Below, in pieces: positions 33,076-44,186 of a DNA stretch of 45,022 nucleotides. The DNA is taken from contig WRAQ01000026.1 of assembly GCA_009780115.1 (NCBI GenBank), forward strand, positions 1 through 45,022, written 5' to 3'. Under the pieces are notes generated by a model. The model was not told the DNA's origin and did no database searches. It worked only from the letters and a program-made list of their open reading frames with translations. Origin of the DNA: Lachnospiraceae bacterium. Its GTDB lineage: Bacteria > Bacillota > Clostridia > Lachnospirales > Lachnospiraceae. A program made the translations under genes and the position numbers. Within the stretch, counting starts at the first letter, position 1. Each line of letters opens with the position of its first letter.

Positions 33076-35205
33076 TTATTCTCCTAATAATCTGGTAAGT
33101 GTTTCGGCGGCTAACTTAAATTCAAAATTCTCCATTTGCCGGATTAGTTCTTTGCTTCCCGGTATTGAGTGAAGGTCGTCAATATAAGCTAAACAATCTG
33201 AATCATTATCATTTAACAGTGGTTTGAGTTCCGTTAATATTTCTTTAGCCGCGGCCGCTTCCAAATATTCTACTTCCGAAGAAGCCGGCGGCCTGACTAA
33301 TGGGGAAAATTCTTTAATCGCCGCATTTAGTTCTTTTTCAAAAATTTCCATCTGCTGCGGGGCAACAAGATTTTTGCTGTTTTTGAGGGCATGTTCTACT
33401 TCTTCGGCGGCTTTTTGCAACAGCTTTTTGTTTAACTGGCCGGCGTTGCTTTTTAAATTATGGGTTATTCTGTGCGCCAAACTAATGTCGCCGTCATTTA
33501 TCGCTGCTGTTATTACCCAGAAAGCATCCCGGTAATTTTCCACAAACCGGCCGATTAGTTTTTGCCGTAATTCATCTTCTTCTATTACCAGTTGGCTTTT
33601 TTCCTCGATTTGCCAAGTTACAGGCACAAAATAATTCATTAAGCAGCGCCATAATTCCTGTGAAGTAAAAGGCTTGCTTATACATTCTTTCATCCCGGTT
33701 TTTTTGTATGTTTCTATATCATCGGGCATTACATTCGCGGTTAAGGCTACAACCGGGATATCTAAATCAAGCGCCAAAATTTTTTCAGCCGCTTCAATAC
33801 CGGACATCACCGGCATATGGATATCCATAAAAATTAAATCAAATTGCTTCTCACCTTTTTCCATACGGCTTTTTATCATATCAACACCGATTTTCCCGTT
33901 TTCGGCAACGAAGGTTTTTAAGTTGACTTTTGCTAAATATTCACATATAACATGCTGATTCATGATATTATCTTCACAAATCAGGACTTCACCCTCAAAT
34001 TGGGGCTTCTTGTACCTGGCAAGCATGACATTAATTTTGCTATCCTCTTTTTCCCCAATCACCGCAAAAGTTATTTCGAAACTAAAGGTACTTCCTGCCC
34101 CGGGCGTGCTTTCAACCGTAATACTGCCGCCCATCATTTCGATTATCTTTTTGGTTATCGTAAGCCCAAGCCCCGCCCCGCCATATTTGCGCGTAATACC
34201 TGAATCAACCTGAGTAAACGGGTTAAAAATTGTTTCCGTTTGTTCGGGTGTCATACCGATTCCGCTGTCTTTAATTTCAAAATATACTGTGACCGATTTT
34301 TCATTTGCTTCCTTTGCTTCCATTTGAAATTCGACCGAGCCGGAAGCTGTAAATTTGATCGCGTTTGAAAGAAGGTTAATAAACACCTGGCGCAGCCTGA
34401 CCGGGTCACCGATAAGTTTTTTACTGATTGAGGGGTCAGTATAAAAGCTTAACATCAACCCATTTTCGGTCGCTTTCGGCAAAAACATTGTCTGACAACC
34501 GTTGATTATTTCATTCAAATCGAAAACGACATTTTTCAAGTCGATTTTGCCCGATTCAATATTTGTAATATCCAAAATGTCATTTATGATATGTAAAAGC
34601 CATTCTGAACTTTCCAGAATCTTGGTCAGGTAATCTTTTGTTTTGGGGTTAATATCATCATCTAAAGCCAGTTCGGAAAAACCAACAATACTATTCATCG
34701 GTGTTCTAAGTTCATGGCTCATATTAGCAAGGAAAATGGTTTTGGCTGCTGTTTTTTCGCGCACTTTGATTTCCAGGTTTTCAGCATAATCCTGTAATGC
34801 CGCCTGGCTCTCAAGCAAGTCTTGTTTCTGCTGTTCAAGTAAAAGCTGATTGGCGATTCTCCGGAGCAGAAGCGGGCCGGAGAACGGCTTAGTAATATAA
34901 TCCGCCGCCCCAAGGTCAAAGCCTTCCAACTCGCTTTCCTCATCGTTTTTTGCAGTGAGGAATATGACCGGGATTTCCGCGAAACGGGAATCGGCTTTAA
35001 GCTTTTTGATTGCTTCATAACCATTCATCTCCGGCATATTGACGTCCAGCAAAATCAAGTCCGGGATGATTTTATCCATTATATTAAAAAGTTTCGCGGC
35101 CGAAGGAGCCGGGTATACTTCGTAATATGTTTTCAACAAGTTCCTGCCGACCGATAAATTTGCCGCGTTGTCATCGACAATAATTATTTTTTTGTAGGTT
35201 TGCAT
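33076..35205 (-). CDS. Cytoplasmic hybrid histidine kinase REC-HK-REC-HPt
   Basis: The 709 residues have a receiver (Asp54 in LILLDVNMPEMNG), a short coiled-coil linker (about 118-155), HisKA with His164 in MSHELRTP, a complete HATPase (INLLSNAIKFT, KDSGIGM, GAGLGLTITKK), a second receiver (Asp461 in [11 protein letters not shown]) and an HPt (His582 in HRITHNLKSNAGQL). A helical tail follows (about 655-709). Its HisKA-to-tail half is much closer to the 40758 kinase than to its immediate neighbours. It is soluble and needs a partner kinase to feed its first receiver. Confidence 0.93.
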   Translation of the reverse strand: MQTYKKIIIVDDNAANLSVGRNLLKTYYEVYPAPSAAKLFNIMDKIIPDLILLDVNMPEMNGYEAIKKLKADSRFAEIPVIFLTAKNDEESELEGFDLGAADYITKPFSGPLLLRRIANQLLLEQQKQDLLESQAALQDYAENLEIKVREKTAAKTIFLANMSHELRTPMNSIVGFSELALDDDINPKTKDYLTKILESSEWLLHIINDILDITNIESGKIDLKNVVFDLNEIINGCQTMFLPKATENGLMLSFYTDPSISKKLIGDPVRLRQVFINLLSNAIKFTASGSVEFQMEAKEANEKSVTVYFEIKDSGIGMTPEQTETIFNPFTQVDSGITRKYGGAGLGLTITKKIIEMMGGSITVESTPGAGSTFSFEITFAVIGEKEDSKINVMLARYKKPQFEGEVLICEDNIMNQHVICEYLAKVNLKTFVAENGKIGVDMIKSRMEKGEKQFDLIFMDIHMPVMSGIEAAEKILALDLDIPVVALTANVMPDDIETYKKTGMKECISKPFTSQELWRCLMNYFVPVTWQIEEKSQLVIEEDELRQKLIGRFVENYRDAFWVITAAINDGDISLAHRITHNLKSNAGQLNKKLLQKAAEEVEHALKNSKNLVAPQQMEIFEKELNAAIKEFSPLVRPPASSEVEYLEAAAAKEILTELKPLLNDNDSDCLAYIDDLHSIPGSKELIRQMENFEFKLAAETLTRLLGE

Positions 35206-35216
35206 TTTCTCATCTC

Positions 35217-37898
35217 CTATCTTAATTTCTCAATTATTTCGTCAAAATTTGTTTGTTCGGCATTTTCGCGCAGCCATATTACAAGCTCATCCCCGGACTC
35301 ATAATCAAAAGCATCCAATTCCGCTATTGCCGCATCAACATTACTCATTTCATAATTACTGCAAGCTTCACGCAATTTGTCCAAGATTTCCTGCTCCGGT
35401 TTCTCTTTCCTTGGTTTATCCTGGCTTGTTTCATTAATCAAATTTTCAATATCCGCGATAAGCCCTTTTACTTTATCGGTAAATGATGCATTATTTGCGC
35501 TCACAAAATTATATCCCCCGGAATGTGCCACTTCTTCCAGGGCCTCCGCTATATCGGCAATATCATCGGCACAGATTCCCCGGCTCGACCCCTTTATACC
35601 ATGAACAATCGTCTCATAATCTGCAAGAAGATTTTTGCTTTTACAATTTTCCTGTAATGCTTCGAGTAAAGGCGGGGTATTTTTGATATAGGAGCGCAGG
35701 ACGTCAAGATAAGCACCGCTATCACCGCCAAAACGTTTGATGCCCTTTTCGATATCTAAACCGGGAACTTCCCTTTTAAATAATGTTTGACTTGAAACAA
35801 TATTTTGCGGCGGCGGGGCGGCAAACCCCAATTTCTCCTGCTCTTTATCCCGCACCCACTCCCGGATAACGGCATCCAAACGGGATATTTCAATCGGTTT
35901 TGAAATAAAAGCCTGAAAACCTTTTTTCAGAAACATCTCTTCATTGCCAACTATCGCATTGGCTGTCAAGGCAATGATGGGGATATTTTTGGCATAATCG
36001 GTGCCGATTTCACGGATTAAGCGGGTCGCTTCGATACCATCTATGCCCGGCATCATGTGATCCATAAAAATAGCATTGTAACGAATGCGCTCGTCATGCA
36101 TTGCTTCAACAGCCTCGAAACCACCGGTCACACAGTCGATTTGCATGTGGTACGGCTTCATAAGCCCTTTGGCAACGTCAAGGTTTGTAATCACATCATC
36201 AACAATCAAAACCCGGGCATAGGGCAGGCTGATTCTATTAATCGCGTTGTTTTGATGACGTTTTTGTTCGCTATAACTTAGATTTTTGAGGTTATTAATT
36301 ATTTCCGGCCCGATTATTTCTTCAGTCACATGCTTTTGCATAAGCCGGACATTGAAGGTACTGCCCTGGCCGTATTCGCTCTCGGCAGTTATATCACCGC
36401 CCATCAGTTCAGCCAGCCGCTTGGCAATCGACAAACCAAGCCCGGTCCCGACAATCTTGCGGTTGGCCGACATATCTACTTGCACATAATCACTAAACAG
36501 ATTATCCATGTCATCTTTCCGGATACCGATGCCGGTATCGCTGATAATAAAAGTCAGCCACACCGCTTCGTTTTCCCGGGCGCAGTTGATGGTCAGTTCA
36601 ACCTTGCCTTTCATTGTATATTTGAAGGCATTTGATAACAGGTTGTTCAATATTTGTTTGATTCTAAGCTCATCGCCGAAAAGATGAGCCGGCAGATTTT
36701 CACAAACATTCATGACAAATTCAATCGGTTTTTCGCCTCTTTGCAGGATGCTTTGTGATACGGCATCATTAATCATACTTGGAATATCATATTTTGTTGA
36801 AACAAGTTCGAATTTACCCGCTTCAATCTTGGATATATCAAGAATATCATTTACAGTTCCAAGCAACGTCGCGCCGGCATTGTTAATTTGCTCAAGGCGG
36901 TAGCGGCTTTCATCATTCAAACCTGAATCCGTATCAAGAATCAAATCTGACAAACCGATTACCGCGTTTAACGGCGTGCGGATTTCATGGCTCATATTAG
37001 CAAGGAAAACACTTTTTGCTTTGTTGGCTTCTTCAGCCTGCTGCCGTAATTTTTCCGTATTAATTAAGGTATTTTTTTCTTCGGATACATCCATTATTGT
37101 ACCCAAAGTCCGGATAGCATTGCCGTTTTCGTCACGGATGGATTCCCCGGTGGCACGGACATAAACATACTCGCTGTTTTTTTTCTTTGCCTGGTATTCA
37201 GGGTTAAAAGGCGTTTTTCCCGACAAATCGGCAATATGCCTTTTCAGCGTATCTGTGACCATTTGAAAATCGTCCGGGTGCAGACAGTTGTTGAAACTAC
37301 TCAACAAATCGGGGAAGTCTTCCTTGTTGGTATATCCCAAAATTTCTCTGAACTCATCAGAGTAAGTAATATAATTTTTAAGATTCATCGGGTCATCGCG
37401 GATAATTTCCATATCCCACAAGCCGATTCGGGCCGCCTTGTTAATCAAATTGATTTTGGCAAGCTGTAGTTCGTTATTAAGCAGGGTACTTTTTGTTTCC
37501 GTTATGTCCATCAGCGCCCCCGCAATACGGATGACATTGCCGGCCCCATCGCGGATAGCTTCGCCGCAAGCCCGGAAGTAAGCATATTCGCCGTCTTTTT
37601 TCATCAGGCGGTATTCCTCGTCGTACGGCGTTTCACCGCTCGCATCCGAAATTTGCCTGATAACATCACTGATTGCTTTTTCTTTGTCGCCGGGGTGCAA
37701 GTGTTTTTTCCAGTTTTCCAAGGTGTTGGGAAAATCTATCTCATTTGAATATCCGAGCATATTTCTAAATTCATCCGTAAACGTAACCGTATTATCCGGA
37801 TGAAGAAAATTATTGCCGGTAATCGTCACATCATACAAGCCGATTTTTGTAGCTTTTACGACCGCATTAAGCATAATTAGCTGTCCGTCATTGTTCAT
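35217..37898 (-). CDS. Soluble PAS-PAS-HK-REC-HPt hybrid histidine kinase
   Basis: Two PAS_3-type sensor domains (about 18-136 and 156-276) start the 893 residues. They have similar sequences (TDEFRNMLGYSN and SDEFREILGYTN) and so are a tandem duplication. HisKA with His304, a complete HATPase ([30 protein letters not shown]), a receiver (Asp at about 613 in [11 protein letters not shown]) and an HPt (His766 in VHGIKGSS) follow, then the shared helical tail. No membrane segment is seen, so it senses a cytoplasmic cue. From HisKA onward it is nearly the twin of the 37910 kinase, which suggests recent duplication with a swapped sensor. Confidence 0.93.
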   Translation of the reverse strand: MNNDGQLIMLNAVVKATKIGLYDVTITGNNFLHPDNTVTFTDEFRNMLGYSNEIDFPNTLENWKKHLHPGDKEKAISDVIRQISDASGETPYDEEYRLMKKDGEYAYFRACGEAIRDGAGNVIRIAGALMDITETKSTLLNNELQLAKINLINKAARIGLWDMEIIRDDPMNLKNYITYSDEFREILGYTNKEDFPDLLSSFNNCLHPDDFQMVTDTLKRHIADLSGKTPFNPEYQAKKKNSEYVYVRATGESIRDENGNAIRTLGTIMDVSEEKNTLINTEKLRQQAEEANKAKSVFLANMSHEIRTPLNAVIGLSDLILDTDSGLNDESRYRLEQINNAGATLLGTVNDILDISKIEAGKFELVSTKYDIPSMINDAVSQSILQRGEKPIEFVMNVCENLPAHLFGDELRIKQILNNLLSNAFKYTMKGKVELTINCARENEAVWLTFIISDTGIGIRKDDMDNLFSDYVQVDMSANRKIVGTGLGLSIAKRLAELMGGDITAESEYGQGSTFNVRLMQKHVTEEIIGPEIINNLKNLSYSEQKRHQNNAINRISLPYARVLIVDDVITNLDVAKGLMKPYHMQIDCVTGGFEAVEAMHDERIRYNAIFMDHMMPGIDGIEATRLIREIGTDYAKNIPIIALTANAIVGNEEMFLKKGFQAFISKPIEISRLDAVIREWVRDKEQEKLGFAAPPPQNIVSSQTLFKREVPGLDIEKGIKRFGGDSGAYLDVLRSYIKNTPPLLEALQENCKSKNLLADYETIVHGIKGSSRGICADDIADIAEALEEVAHSGGYNFVSANNASFTDKVKGLIADIENLINETSQDKPRKEKPEQEILDKLREACSNYEMSNVDAAIAELDAFDYESGDELVIWLRENAEQTNFDEIIEKLR

Positions 37899-37909
37899 AG
37901 TTGGCCTCC

Positions 37910-40765
37910 TTAATCGTTTAAAGCCGAAAGCCCTTCGGCAATCTCGTCAAAATTTGTTTGCTCCACGTTTTGCCGCAGCCAGACAACAAGTTCATTGTCT
38001 AGTTCATATTCGTATTTTTCCAGTTCGGTGATTGCTTCGTCAACGATATTCATTTCATAATTAATACAAGCATCACGCAATTTTTCCAAAAGCTCCTGAT
38101 CCGGTTTTTCTTTTCTTGGTTTGCGGTGAATAACGTGAATTTCTTCCAGCATTTTTTCTATATCGGTTATGATTTTCCGGGTTATTTCAATGAAGTTTTT
38201 ATTATTAATATTGATATACTCATAATTTCCCTCACCGGCAGCTTTTTCCAATTTTTCCGCCAACTCAGCAATTTCATCGGCACAAATACCCCAACTTGAC
38301 CCTTTAATTCCATGGACGATGATTTCATAATCGGAAAGAAGCTCTTTATTTGTACTTATCTTTTCCGCTTTTTCAAGCAGGGGAGGCAAATTTTTCACAT
38401 AAGAAGAAAGAACTTTGTGATATGTGTTTAAATTGCCGCCAAAGCGCTTGATGCCTTTTTCGGTATTCAAACCGCGGATTACTTTGTCTATTACTTTTTG
38501 GATTGCTTTCTCCTGAATATTAGATGAAGGTTCCGAAACGTCAGGGCGGACATATTGTTTTTCCAGTTCTTTGTCCCGTATCCACTCCCGGATAACTGTA
38601 TCCAACCGGGATATTTCGATTGGTTTGGATACAAAAGCCTGGAAACCTTTACTCAAAAACATTTCTTCATTGCCGACAATCGCATTTGCGGTGAGGGCAA
38701 TAACCGGGACATTCAGCGCATAATCAGTCCCGATTTCCCGGATAAGGCGCGTTGCTTCGACCCCGTCCATCCCGGGCATCATATGATCCATGAAAACAGC
38801 GTTATAGCGGATGCTTTCATCATGCATAGCTTCAACTGCCTCCCAGCCGCTTGTTACACAGTCAATCTGCATGTTGTAAGGTTTCATTAACCCTTTAGCA
38901 ACATCAAGGTTCGTTACCACATCATCAACAATCAATACCCGGGCATAGGGCAGGCTGATTCGGGATATCGCCCCGAATTTCCGCCGCTTTTCTTCGGAAT
39001 AATGGAAATTTTTGAGACTCTCAATTACTTCCGGCCCGATAACGTCGTCAGTCACATGCTGTTGCATGAAGCGCACGGAGAAGATACTGCCTTTTCCATA
39101 TTCGCTGTTTACTGATATCTGCCCGTTCATCAACTCAACTAATCTTTTGGTGATTGATAAGCCCAATCCGGTCCCGACTACTTTGCGGTTGGCGGCTGTA
39201 TCCATTTGGGCATAATCGGTAAACAATACCGCAATGTCTTCTTGTTTTATCCCGATTCCGGTATCGCGGACGATAAATGTCAGCCAAACCGCTTCGCCTT
39301 CCCGGATACAGTTTATGGCTAGTTCTACTTTTCCTTCATAGGTATATTTGAAGGCATTTGATAATAAATTATTCAATATTTGCTTAATCCTAAGCTCATC
39401 GCCAAAGAGGTGTACCGGCAGGTTTTCACAAATATCCATCACAAACTCGATTGGCTTTTCACCCCGGTGCAATATGCTTTGGGTAGTTGCATCATTGATA
39501 ATACTCGGGATATCATATTCAGTCGGGACAAGTTCAAACCGGCCGGCTTCTATCTTGGAAATATCAAGAATATCGTTTACTGTATTCAGCAGGGTCCCGC
39601 CGGCATTGATGATTTGCTCGATGCGGTATTGATTTTCATCACTCCATTCTTTTGTCTCAAGCACCAGTTCCGAAAGCCCGATTACGGCATTCAGCGGGGT
39701 GCGTATTTCATGGCTCATATTAGCAAGGAAAACACTTTTTTGCTTGCTTTCTTCGTATGCTTTTTCTTTTGCTTTGTCAATCCGGATAAAAATAATTATC
39801 AATACTATCCCGAGTACCGTACCCAAAATGCCAAGAATCAGCATCATATCGTTGATATCTTGATAAAACGGTACTTTCGGTGTCAGCAAACCAAGATGCC
39901 AGCCATTGGGCAGTTGCCTGATAAAAGCGAGCGTTTCTTCGTCTTTCCAATTCAAAAACGTATCCGCCGAAACATCTATTCCGTTAACGATATCATCAAG
40001 AAATATGATTAGCGGCAGGGCGGGGTCATGGATGCTTAAACCGATAAAATCCGGGTTCGCATGGGCAACTATCGTCAGGTCGGGGGTGAAAAGCATACCG
40101 TAACCGTCTCTGTCCAAAGCGATATTAACAATGTTATTGCCAATTTCACTGATCTGAATATTCAATCCGACGATTCCTAAGCGGTTTCCGTCTTCATCAA
40201 AAATACACTGCGTAAATGTAATAACGGTTTCGCCGGAGCGCAGGCTGACAAATGGCATTGTCGTCGCAACTTCGCCGTTTGCTGCTACCGCCGCCTGATA
40301 CCAAAGGCGCTCCGCCGGGTCATGGTCTTCCGGGAATACCCAGCCTAATCCGCTTATCACTACCGGGCCGTCCGGAAATGTTTCTATATAAATAAATAAA
40401 TCTTCAACAATATCTTCAACATTTGCCGAAGCAGATTTTGTCATATGAAAATAATCAGCCATATCATAGGTGAGGGACCGCAAATCGTCAATATCACTTC
40501 CGTTTAATATCATTGACCGGGCGGCGTGCCCGAAACTGCCAAGGGCATTTTCGGATTCATGCAAGTCATATTCGACCTGCGCCTGCGCATAAGCAAAAAC
40601 GCTCTCGGCATAACGTGTCAGCCCTTTATAAACGATAGCGCTTGTAAAATTGTAGCTCAAAACAAACATTATAATAAATGTAATTACTGTAAATATAATC
40701 TGAAAAATTAAAAGTTTTTTTGAGCGGAATTTTTCCATTTTTTCCTCGATTTCTGAATTAATCAT
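37910..40765 (-). CDS. Membrane dCACHE hybrid histidine kinase (dCACHE-HK-REC-HPt)
   Basis: A transmembrane helix (about 18-40), an extracellular double-CACHE domain (about 45-298, with [20 protein letters not shown]) and a second transmembrane helix (about 307-327) form the sensor. Inside are HisKA with His352 in MSHEIRTP, a complete HATPase ([31 protein letters not shown]), a receiver (Asp660 in [11 protein letters not shown]), an HPt (His818 in VHGIKGSS) and the shared helical tail, 951 residues in all. dCACHE domains bind small molecules such as amino acids, and the ligand here is unknown. Its start overlaps the preceding gene by eight bases. Confidence 0.94.
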   Translation of the reverse strand: MINSEIEEKMEKFRSKKLLIFQIIFTVITFIIMFVLSYNFTSAIVYKGLTRYAESVFAYAQAQVEYDLHESENALGSFGHAARSMILNGSDIDDLRSLTYDMADYFHMTKSASANVEDIVEDLFIYIETFPDGPVVISGLGWVFPEDHDPAERLWYQAAVAANGEVATTMPFVSLRSGETVITFTQCIFDEDGNRLGIVGLNIQISEIGNNIVNIALDRDGYGMLFTPDLTIVAHANPDFIGLSIHDPALPLIIFLDDIVNGIDVSADTFLNWKDEETLAFIRQLPNGWHLGLLTPKVPFYQDINDMMLILGILGTVLGIVLIIIFIRIDKAKEKAYEESKQKSVFLANMSHEIRTPLNAVIGLSELVLETKEWSDENQYRIEQIINAGGTLLNTVNDILDISKIEAGRFELVPTEYDIPSIINDATTQSILHRGEKPIEFVMDICENLPVHLFGDELRIKQILNNLLSNAFKYTYEGKVELAINCIREGEAVWLTFIVRDTGIGIKQEDIAVLFTDYAQMDTAANRKVVGTGLGLSITKRLVELMNGQISVNSEYGKGSIFSVRFMQQHVTDDVIGPEVIESLKNFHYSEEKRRKFGAISRISLPYARVLIVDDVVTNLDVAKGLMKPYNMQIDCVTSGWEAVEAMHDESIRYNAVFMDHMMPGMDGVEATRLIREIGTDYALNVPVIALTANAIVGNEEMFLSKGFQAFVSKPIEISRLDTVIREWIRDKELEKQYVRPDVSEPSSNIQEKAIQKVIDKVIRGLNTEKGIKRFGGNLNTYHKVLSSYVKNLPPLLEKAEKISTNKELLSDYEIIVHGIKGSSWGICADEIAELAEKLEKAAGEGNYEYININNKNFIEITRKIITDIEKMLEEIHVIHRKPRKEKPDQELLEKLRDACINYEMNIVDEAITELEKYEYELDNELVVWLRQNVEQTNFDEIAEGLSALND

Positions 40766-43700
40766 TCATTTTTTTCATCAATAATGAGCATGCTTCGGCA
40801 GCATTATTAAAATCAAAACTTTCGATTTGTTTAACTAAATCTTCGCTGCCCGGTATCGATTTCAGTTCATTAATAAACGATAAGCATTCGGAGTCGTTAT
40901 CTTTTAGTAAAGGTTTTAACCTCTCTAACAGCTTCCTTGCAGATTCCGGGTCATACGGTTCACCGGCGGCGGGCAGCGGCGGGGCTTGATCGTTTACCAG
41001 TGCTGCAAATTCGGTCAAAACTGTCTTTAGTTCGGTTTCCAAGGTTAGCAACTGAAGAGGGCTGACATGATTCTCGCCGTCTTTCAGGTTTTTTTCTACT
41101 TCTTCAGCGGCTTGCTGCAAATGCGTTTTGCCTAATTGGGCGGCATTACCTTTTAAGGTATGCGCCAATCTATGCGCTAATTTGACGTCACCGGCATTCA
41201 TTGCTTTCATTATTTCACGAATCTTATATTTATTAACTTCAATAAATTTGTGGATAAGCTTTGAGCGAAGCTCATCATCAATCCTTTCCTGCTGCCCTTT
41301 ATCTTCAGTTTTCCAATTCAAGGGCTTGAAATATTTCATCAGGCAGCGCCATAGTTGCTGGGACGTGAACGGTTTGCCGACATAGTCGTTCATTCCGCTC
41401 ATTTTATATAATTCTTTGTCATTTGACATGATATTGGCTGTCATTGCCACAATCGGTACACCGGTCTTCATGTCAAATATTCGCGCTGCTGCTTCAAGGC
41501 CGTCCATCACCGGCATATGGATATCCATAAAGATAAGGTCAAATTGCTTTTCATTATTGGTAATCCGGTTTTGCACCATTTCGACACCGATTTTGCCGTT
41601 TTCGGCAATAACCGTTTTCAGGCCGACCCGCGCAAGATGCTCGGTAATGACCTGCTGATTCATCGCATTGTCTTCGCATAGAAGGACTTCCCCTGAAAAA
41701 TCGGGCTTTTTCATATTTATCAGCGCTTTATTGTGCTCAAGGACAAGCTCATCATCCGCAGCAATTGTAGCGAAGGTTAATTCAAAGCTGAATCTGCTTC
41801 CGACCCCGGGTGTACTTAATACGGAAAGCTTCCCGCCCATCATATCAATCAAATTTTTCGTAATCGCAAGGCCAAGCCCGGTACCGCCGAACTTTCTTGT
41901 CGTGCCGGATTCCGCCTGCGTGAAAGGGTCGAAGATTTTGTTTATTTGTTCATCCGTCATCCCGATACCGGTATCTTTTACTTCAAAAAGCATGGTGATG
42001 GTATCTTCATCAGTATCCTTTATTGCTGACTGGATTTTTATCATACCGGAAGTCGTAAACTTCACCGAATTGGACAAAAGGTTAAGCAGCACCTGAAGCA
42101 GCCTTGTCGGGTCGCCAAGCGGCACTTTGCCGATCGAAGGCTCGGCATAAAAATGCAGTAAGATGCCTTTCTCGTCAGCTTTTGGGATTACCATCATCCG
42201 GCAGGCTTTGAATAATTCATGCAAATCAAACGGCACACTTTCAATCTCCAGTTTACCTGCTTCGATTTTGGAAATATCAAGAATATCGTTGATGATTTGT
42301 AAAAGCCATTCTGAGTTTTGCAGAATATTGGACAAATATTTTTTGACCTTCGGCGGCATATGCTCACCCAAAGCCAATTCGGAAAATCCTATAATGCTGT
42401 TCATCGGTGTCCTGATTTCATGGCTCATATTCGCTAGAAATTCTGATTTGGCACGGGAAGCATATTCAAGTTCTTGTGTCCTTACTGCAACAAGTTTCTC
42501 TAAGTCTTTGCCCGAACGCTGGCTTCTTAAAAAAAGGATGGCGACAAGCGAAAGAACGCATACGAGCATTACCGATAAGCCGGTCAGCAGCGGGCGCTGG
42601 GCTTCCGCTACCTTGGCGCGGTAATCGAAGGTATTGCGCATCCACCGGTTGGCAACCACCTTAGTATCAATCGCGTTTAAGGCTTTGTCGATTATTGAGC
42701 GGAGTACCCTCTCATCTTTGTGAAACCCGAATCTGGTATTGATGCCCTGGTCAAAGACATAATTCAACTTATAGCCGGTCAGCTCCTGATAATGCGTGAG
42801 GAACATAAGCCTTCTTTCGGTCGTCATAACCATATCTACTTCGCCGTTTCTAAGGGCGCTGAAAGTTTCTTCGATGCCATCATATTCAATGATATTCTCG
42901 TGCCCCGGAAACCACTGTTTAAACATTGCGGTATAAGCGGTATCACGGGTCAGCCCCACCTTCGTATGCAGAATTTCATTAATCGTAATATTATGATGGT
43001 CCGACCTTGATATAAGGGCGTAATAATCATTCTGTATTGACGTCTCCGCCCAAATAAAATATTCTTCCCGCGCTTTTGTCCAAATCAAATCAGCAACAAA
43101 GGCAACATCTCTGTTTTTAAGCATTTCTTGCATTTTTGACCATTCGGTGTGTTCATCATTTATCAATTCAAAAGACAGCCCGGTAATCGTTTCGATTTCA
43201 TCTAACAAATCAAAAAATATCCCTTGCCATTCATTTTCGCGCGTATTGAAGAAGCAAATCGGGTAATTACTGTAAATCGCCGCGACCGGTATGACCGGAT
43301 TATTTCTTATGTATTCACGCTCTTCGCCGGTAAGTTGAAGGTACAATTTGTTTCTCATATATTCCTGGTAGCCGGTATTGTACATTTCAATCAGATTTTT
43401 TGTTTCATTGTTTTGCATTGCTTTTTCAACTACCGAAATAATTGGCTCCAAAGCCGGGTTTTGTGTTGCCAGCGAGACCGGCATAAAAATGAGCGGGAAA
43501 AATTCTGAAGCGACTATGTTTTCATACTGGATAAAGTTCACTTCTGCGACCCCGCTATAATAAAATGCGTCGATTTTTCCGCTTTTTAGCGCATCATAAA
43601 CATTAATAAAGTCATCGAGTTCAACAATTTCAAAGCTTCCCGGTTCCATTTCAGAAGTAACGGCATTTATTGTCGCCGTCCCTTTAATAAACCCGCAGCG

Positions 43701-44186
43701 TAGTTTGCGGTTAGCCGTTATATCCGGGACAGCTTCGCTGTCAGCCAACCGGAAGGCCTTTACCGGGCGCATCGCAATCGGGCTGGTCATTGAGTAGATT
43801 TCCAAACGTGCTTCCGTAGCCGTAAGTTCGCCGGTAAATGACAAATCACCCGTTTCAAGATCTTTGAGGATATCAAGCCAATCGTCAATGAGCGGTTCAA
43901 AGGGAATTTCAAATAACCCGGTCAGCCATTCGCAAAACAAAGCAGTAAAGCCTGTTACCTCACCATGTTCATTAATAAATGCTTCGGTAGAGAGCGGCAT
44001 TCCATAATTAAATGAACTATATTGTTTCCGGAGGGCTTCGATTGCTTCTATTTCTTCATCCGTCACCCCCGGGATATCCTTGTATGAAGTTATTGCCGCC
44101 GTTTCATTTATTTCCGGACTAGTACAACCGGAAATAAACAGCAACAAAATCATGGCCAAAATTAAGTTTACCTTATTTATCCTCAT
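40758..44186 (-). CDS. Lipoprotein-type SBP-SBP-TM-HK-REC-HPt hybrid histidine kinase
   Basis: This 1142-residue sensor starts with a lipoprotein signal (LLLFISGC, Cys21). Two SBP_bac_3 domains (about 48-290 and 298-525) and a transmembrane helix (about 533-553) follow. Inside come HisKA with His589, a complete HATPase ([28 protein letters not shown]), a receiver (Asp888 in [11 protein letters not shown]), an HPt (His1009 in [11 protein letters not shown]) and a helical tail (about 1080-1142). Each SBP_bac_3 domain normally clamps a polar amino acid or similar solute. It is paralogous to the 26926 kinase at the input end and to the 33076 kinase at the output end. Its ATG overlaps the preceding stop as ATGA. 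Confidence 0.94.
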   Translation of the reverse strand: MRINKVNLILAMILLLFISGCTSPEINETAAITSYKDIPGVTDEEIEAIEALRKQYSSFNYGMPLSTEAFINEHGEVTGFTALFCEWLTGLFEIPFEPLIDDWLDILKDLETGDLSFTGELTATEARLEIYSMTSPIAMRPVKAFRLADSEAVPDITANRKLRCGFIKGTATINAVTSEMEPGSFEIVELDDFINVYDALKSGKIDAFYYSGVAEVNFIQYENIVASEFFPLIFMPVSLATQNPALEPIISVVEKAMQNNETKNLIEMYNTGYQEYMRNKLYLQLTGEEREYIRNNPVIPVAAIYSNYPICFFNTRENEWQGIFFDLLDEIETITGLSFELINDEHTEWSKMQEMLKNRDVAFVADLIWTKAREEYFIWAETSIQNDYYALISRSDHHNITINEILHTKVGLTRDTAYTAMFKQWFPGHENIIEYDGIEETFSALRNGEVDMVMTTERRLMFLTHYQELTGYKLNYVFDQGINTRFGFHKDERVLRSIIDKALNAIDTKVVANRWMRNTFDYRAKVAEAQRPLLTGLSVMLVCVLSLVAILFLRSQRSGKDLEKLVAVRTQELEYASRAKSEFLANMSHEIRTPMNSIIGFSELALGEHMPPKVKKYLSNILQNSEWLLQIINDILDISKIEAGKLEIESVPFDLHELFKACRMMVIPKADEKGILLHFYAEPSIGKVPLGDPTRLLQVLLNLLSNSVKFTTSGMIKIQSAIKDTDEDTITMLFEVKDTGIGMTDEQINKIFDPFTQAESGTTRKFGGTGLGLAITKNLIDMMGGKLSVLSTPGVGSRFSFELTFATIAADDELVLEHNKALINMKKPDFSGEVLLCEDNAMNQQVITEHLARVGLKTVIAENGKIGVEMVQNRITNNEKQFDLIFMDIHMPVMDGLEAAARIFDMKTGVPIVAMTANIMSNDKELYKMSGMNDYVGKPFTSQQLWRCLMKYFKPLNWKTEDKGQQERIDDELRSKLIHKFIEVNKYKIREIMKAMNAGDVKLAHRLAHTLKGNAAQLGKTHLQQAAEEVEKNLKDGENHVSPLQLLTLETELKTVLTEFAALVNDQAPPLPAAGEPYDPESARKLLERLKPLLKDNDSECLSFINELKSIPGSEDLVKQIESFDFNNAAEACSLLMKKMND

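Noticed and set aside
39380-40012. 210-codon plus-strand frame opposite the dCACHE kinase
   Set aside because: It is antisense to a well-supported kinase gene, has no ribosome site and shows low-complexity antisense composition. It is a shadow frame.
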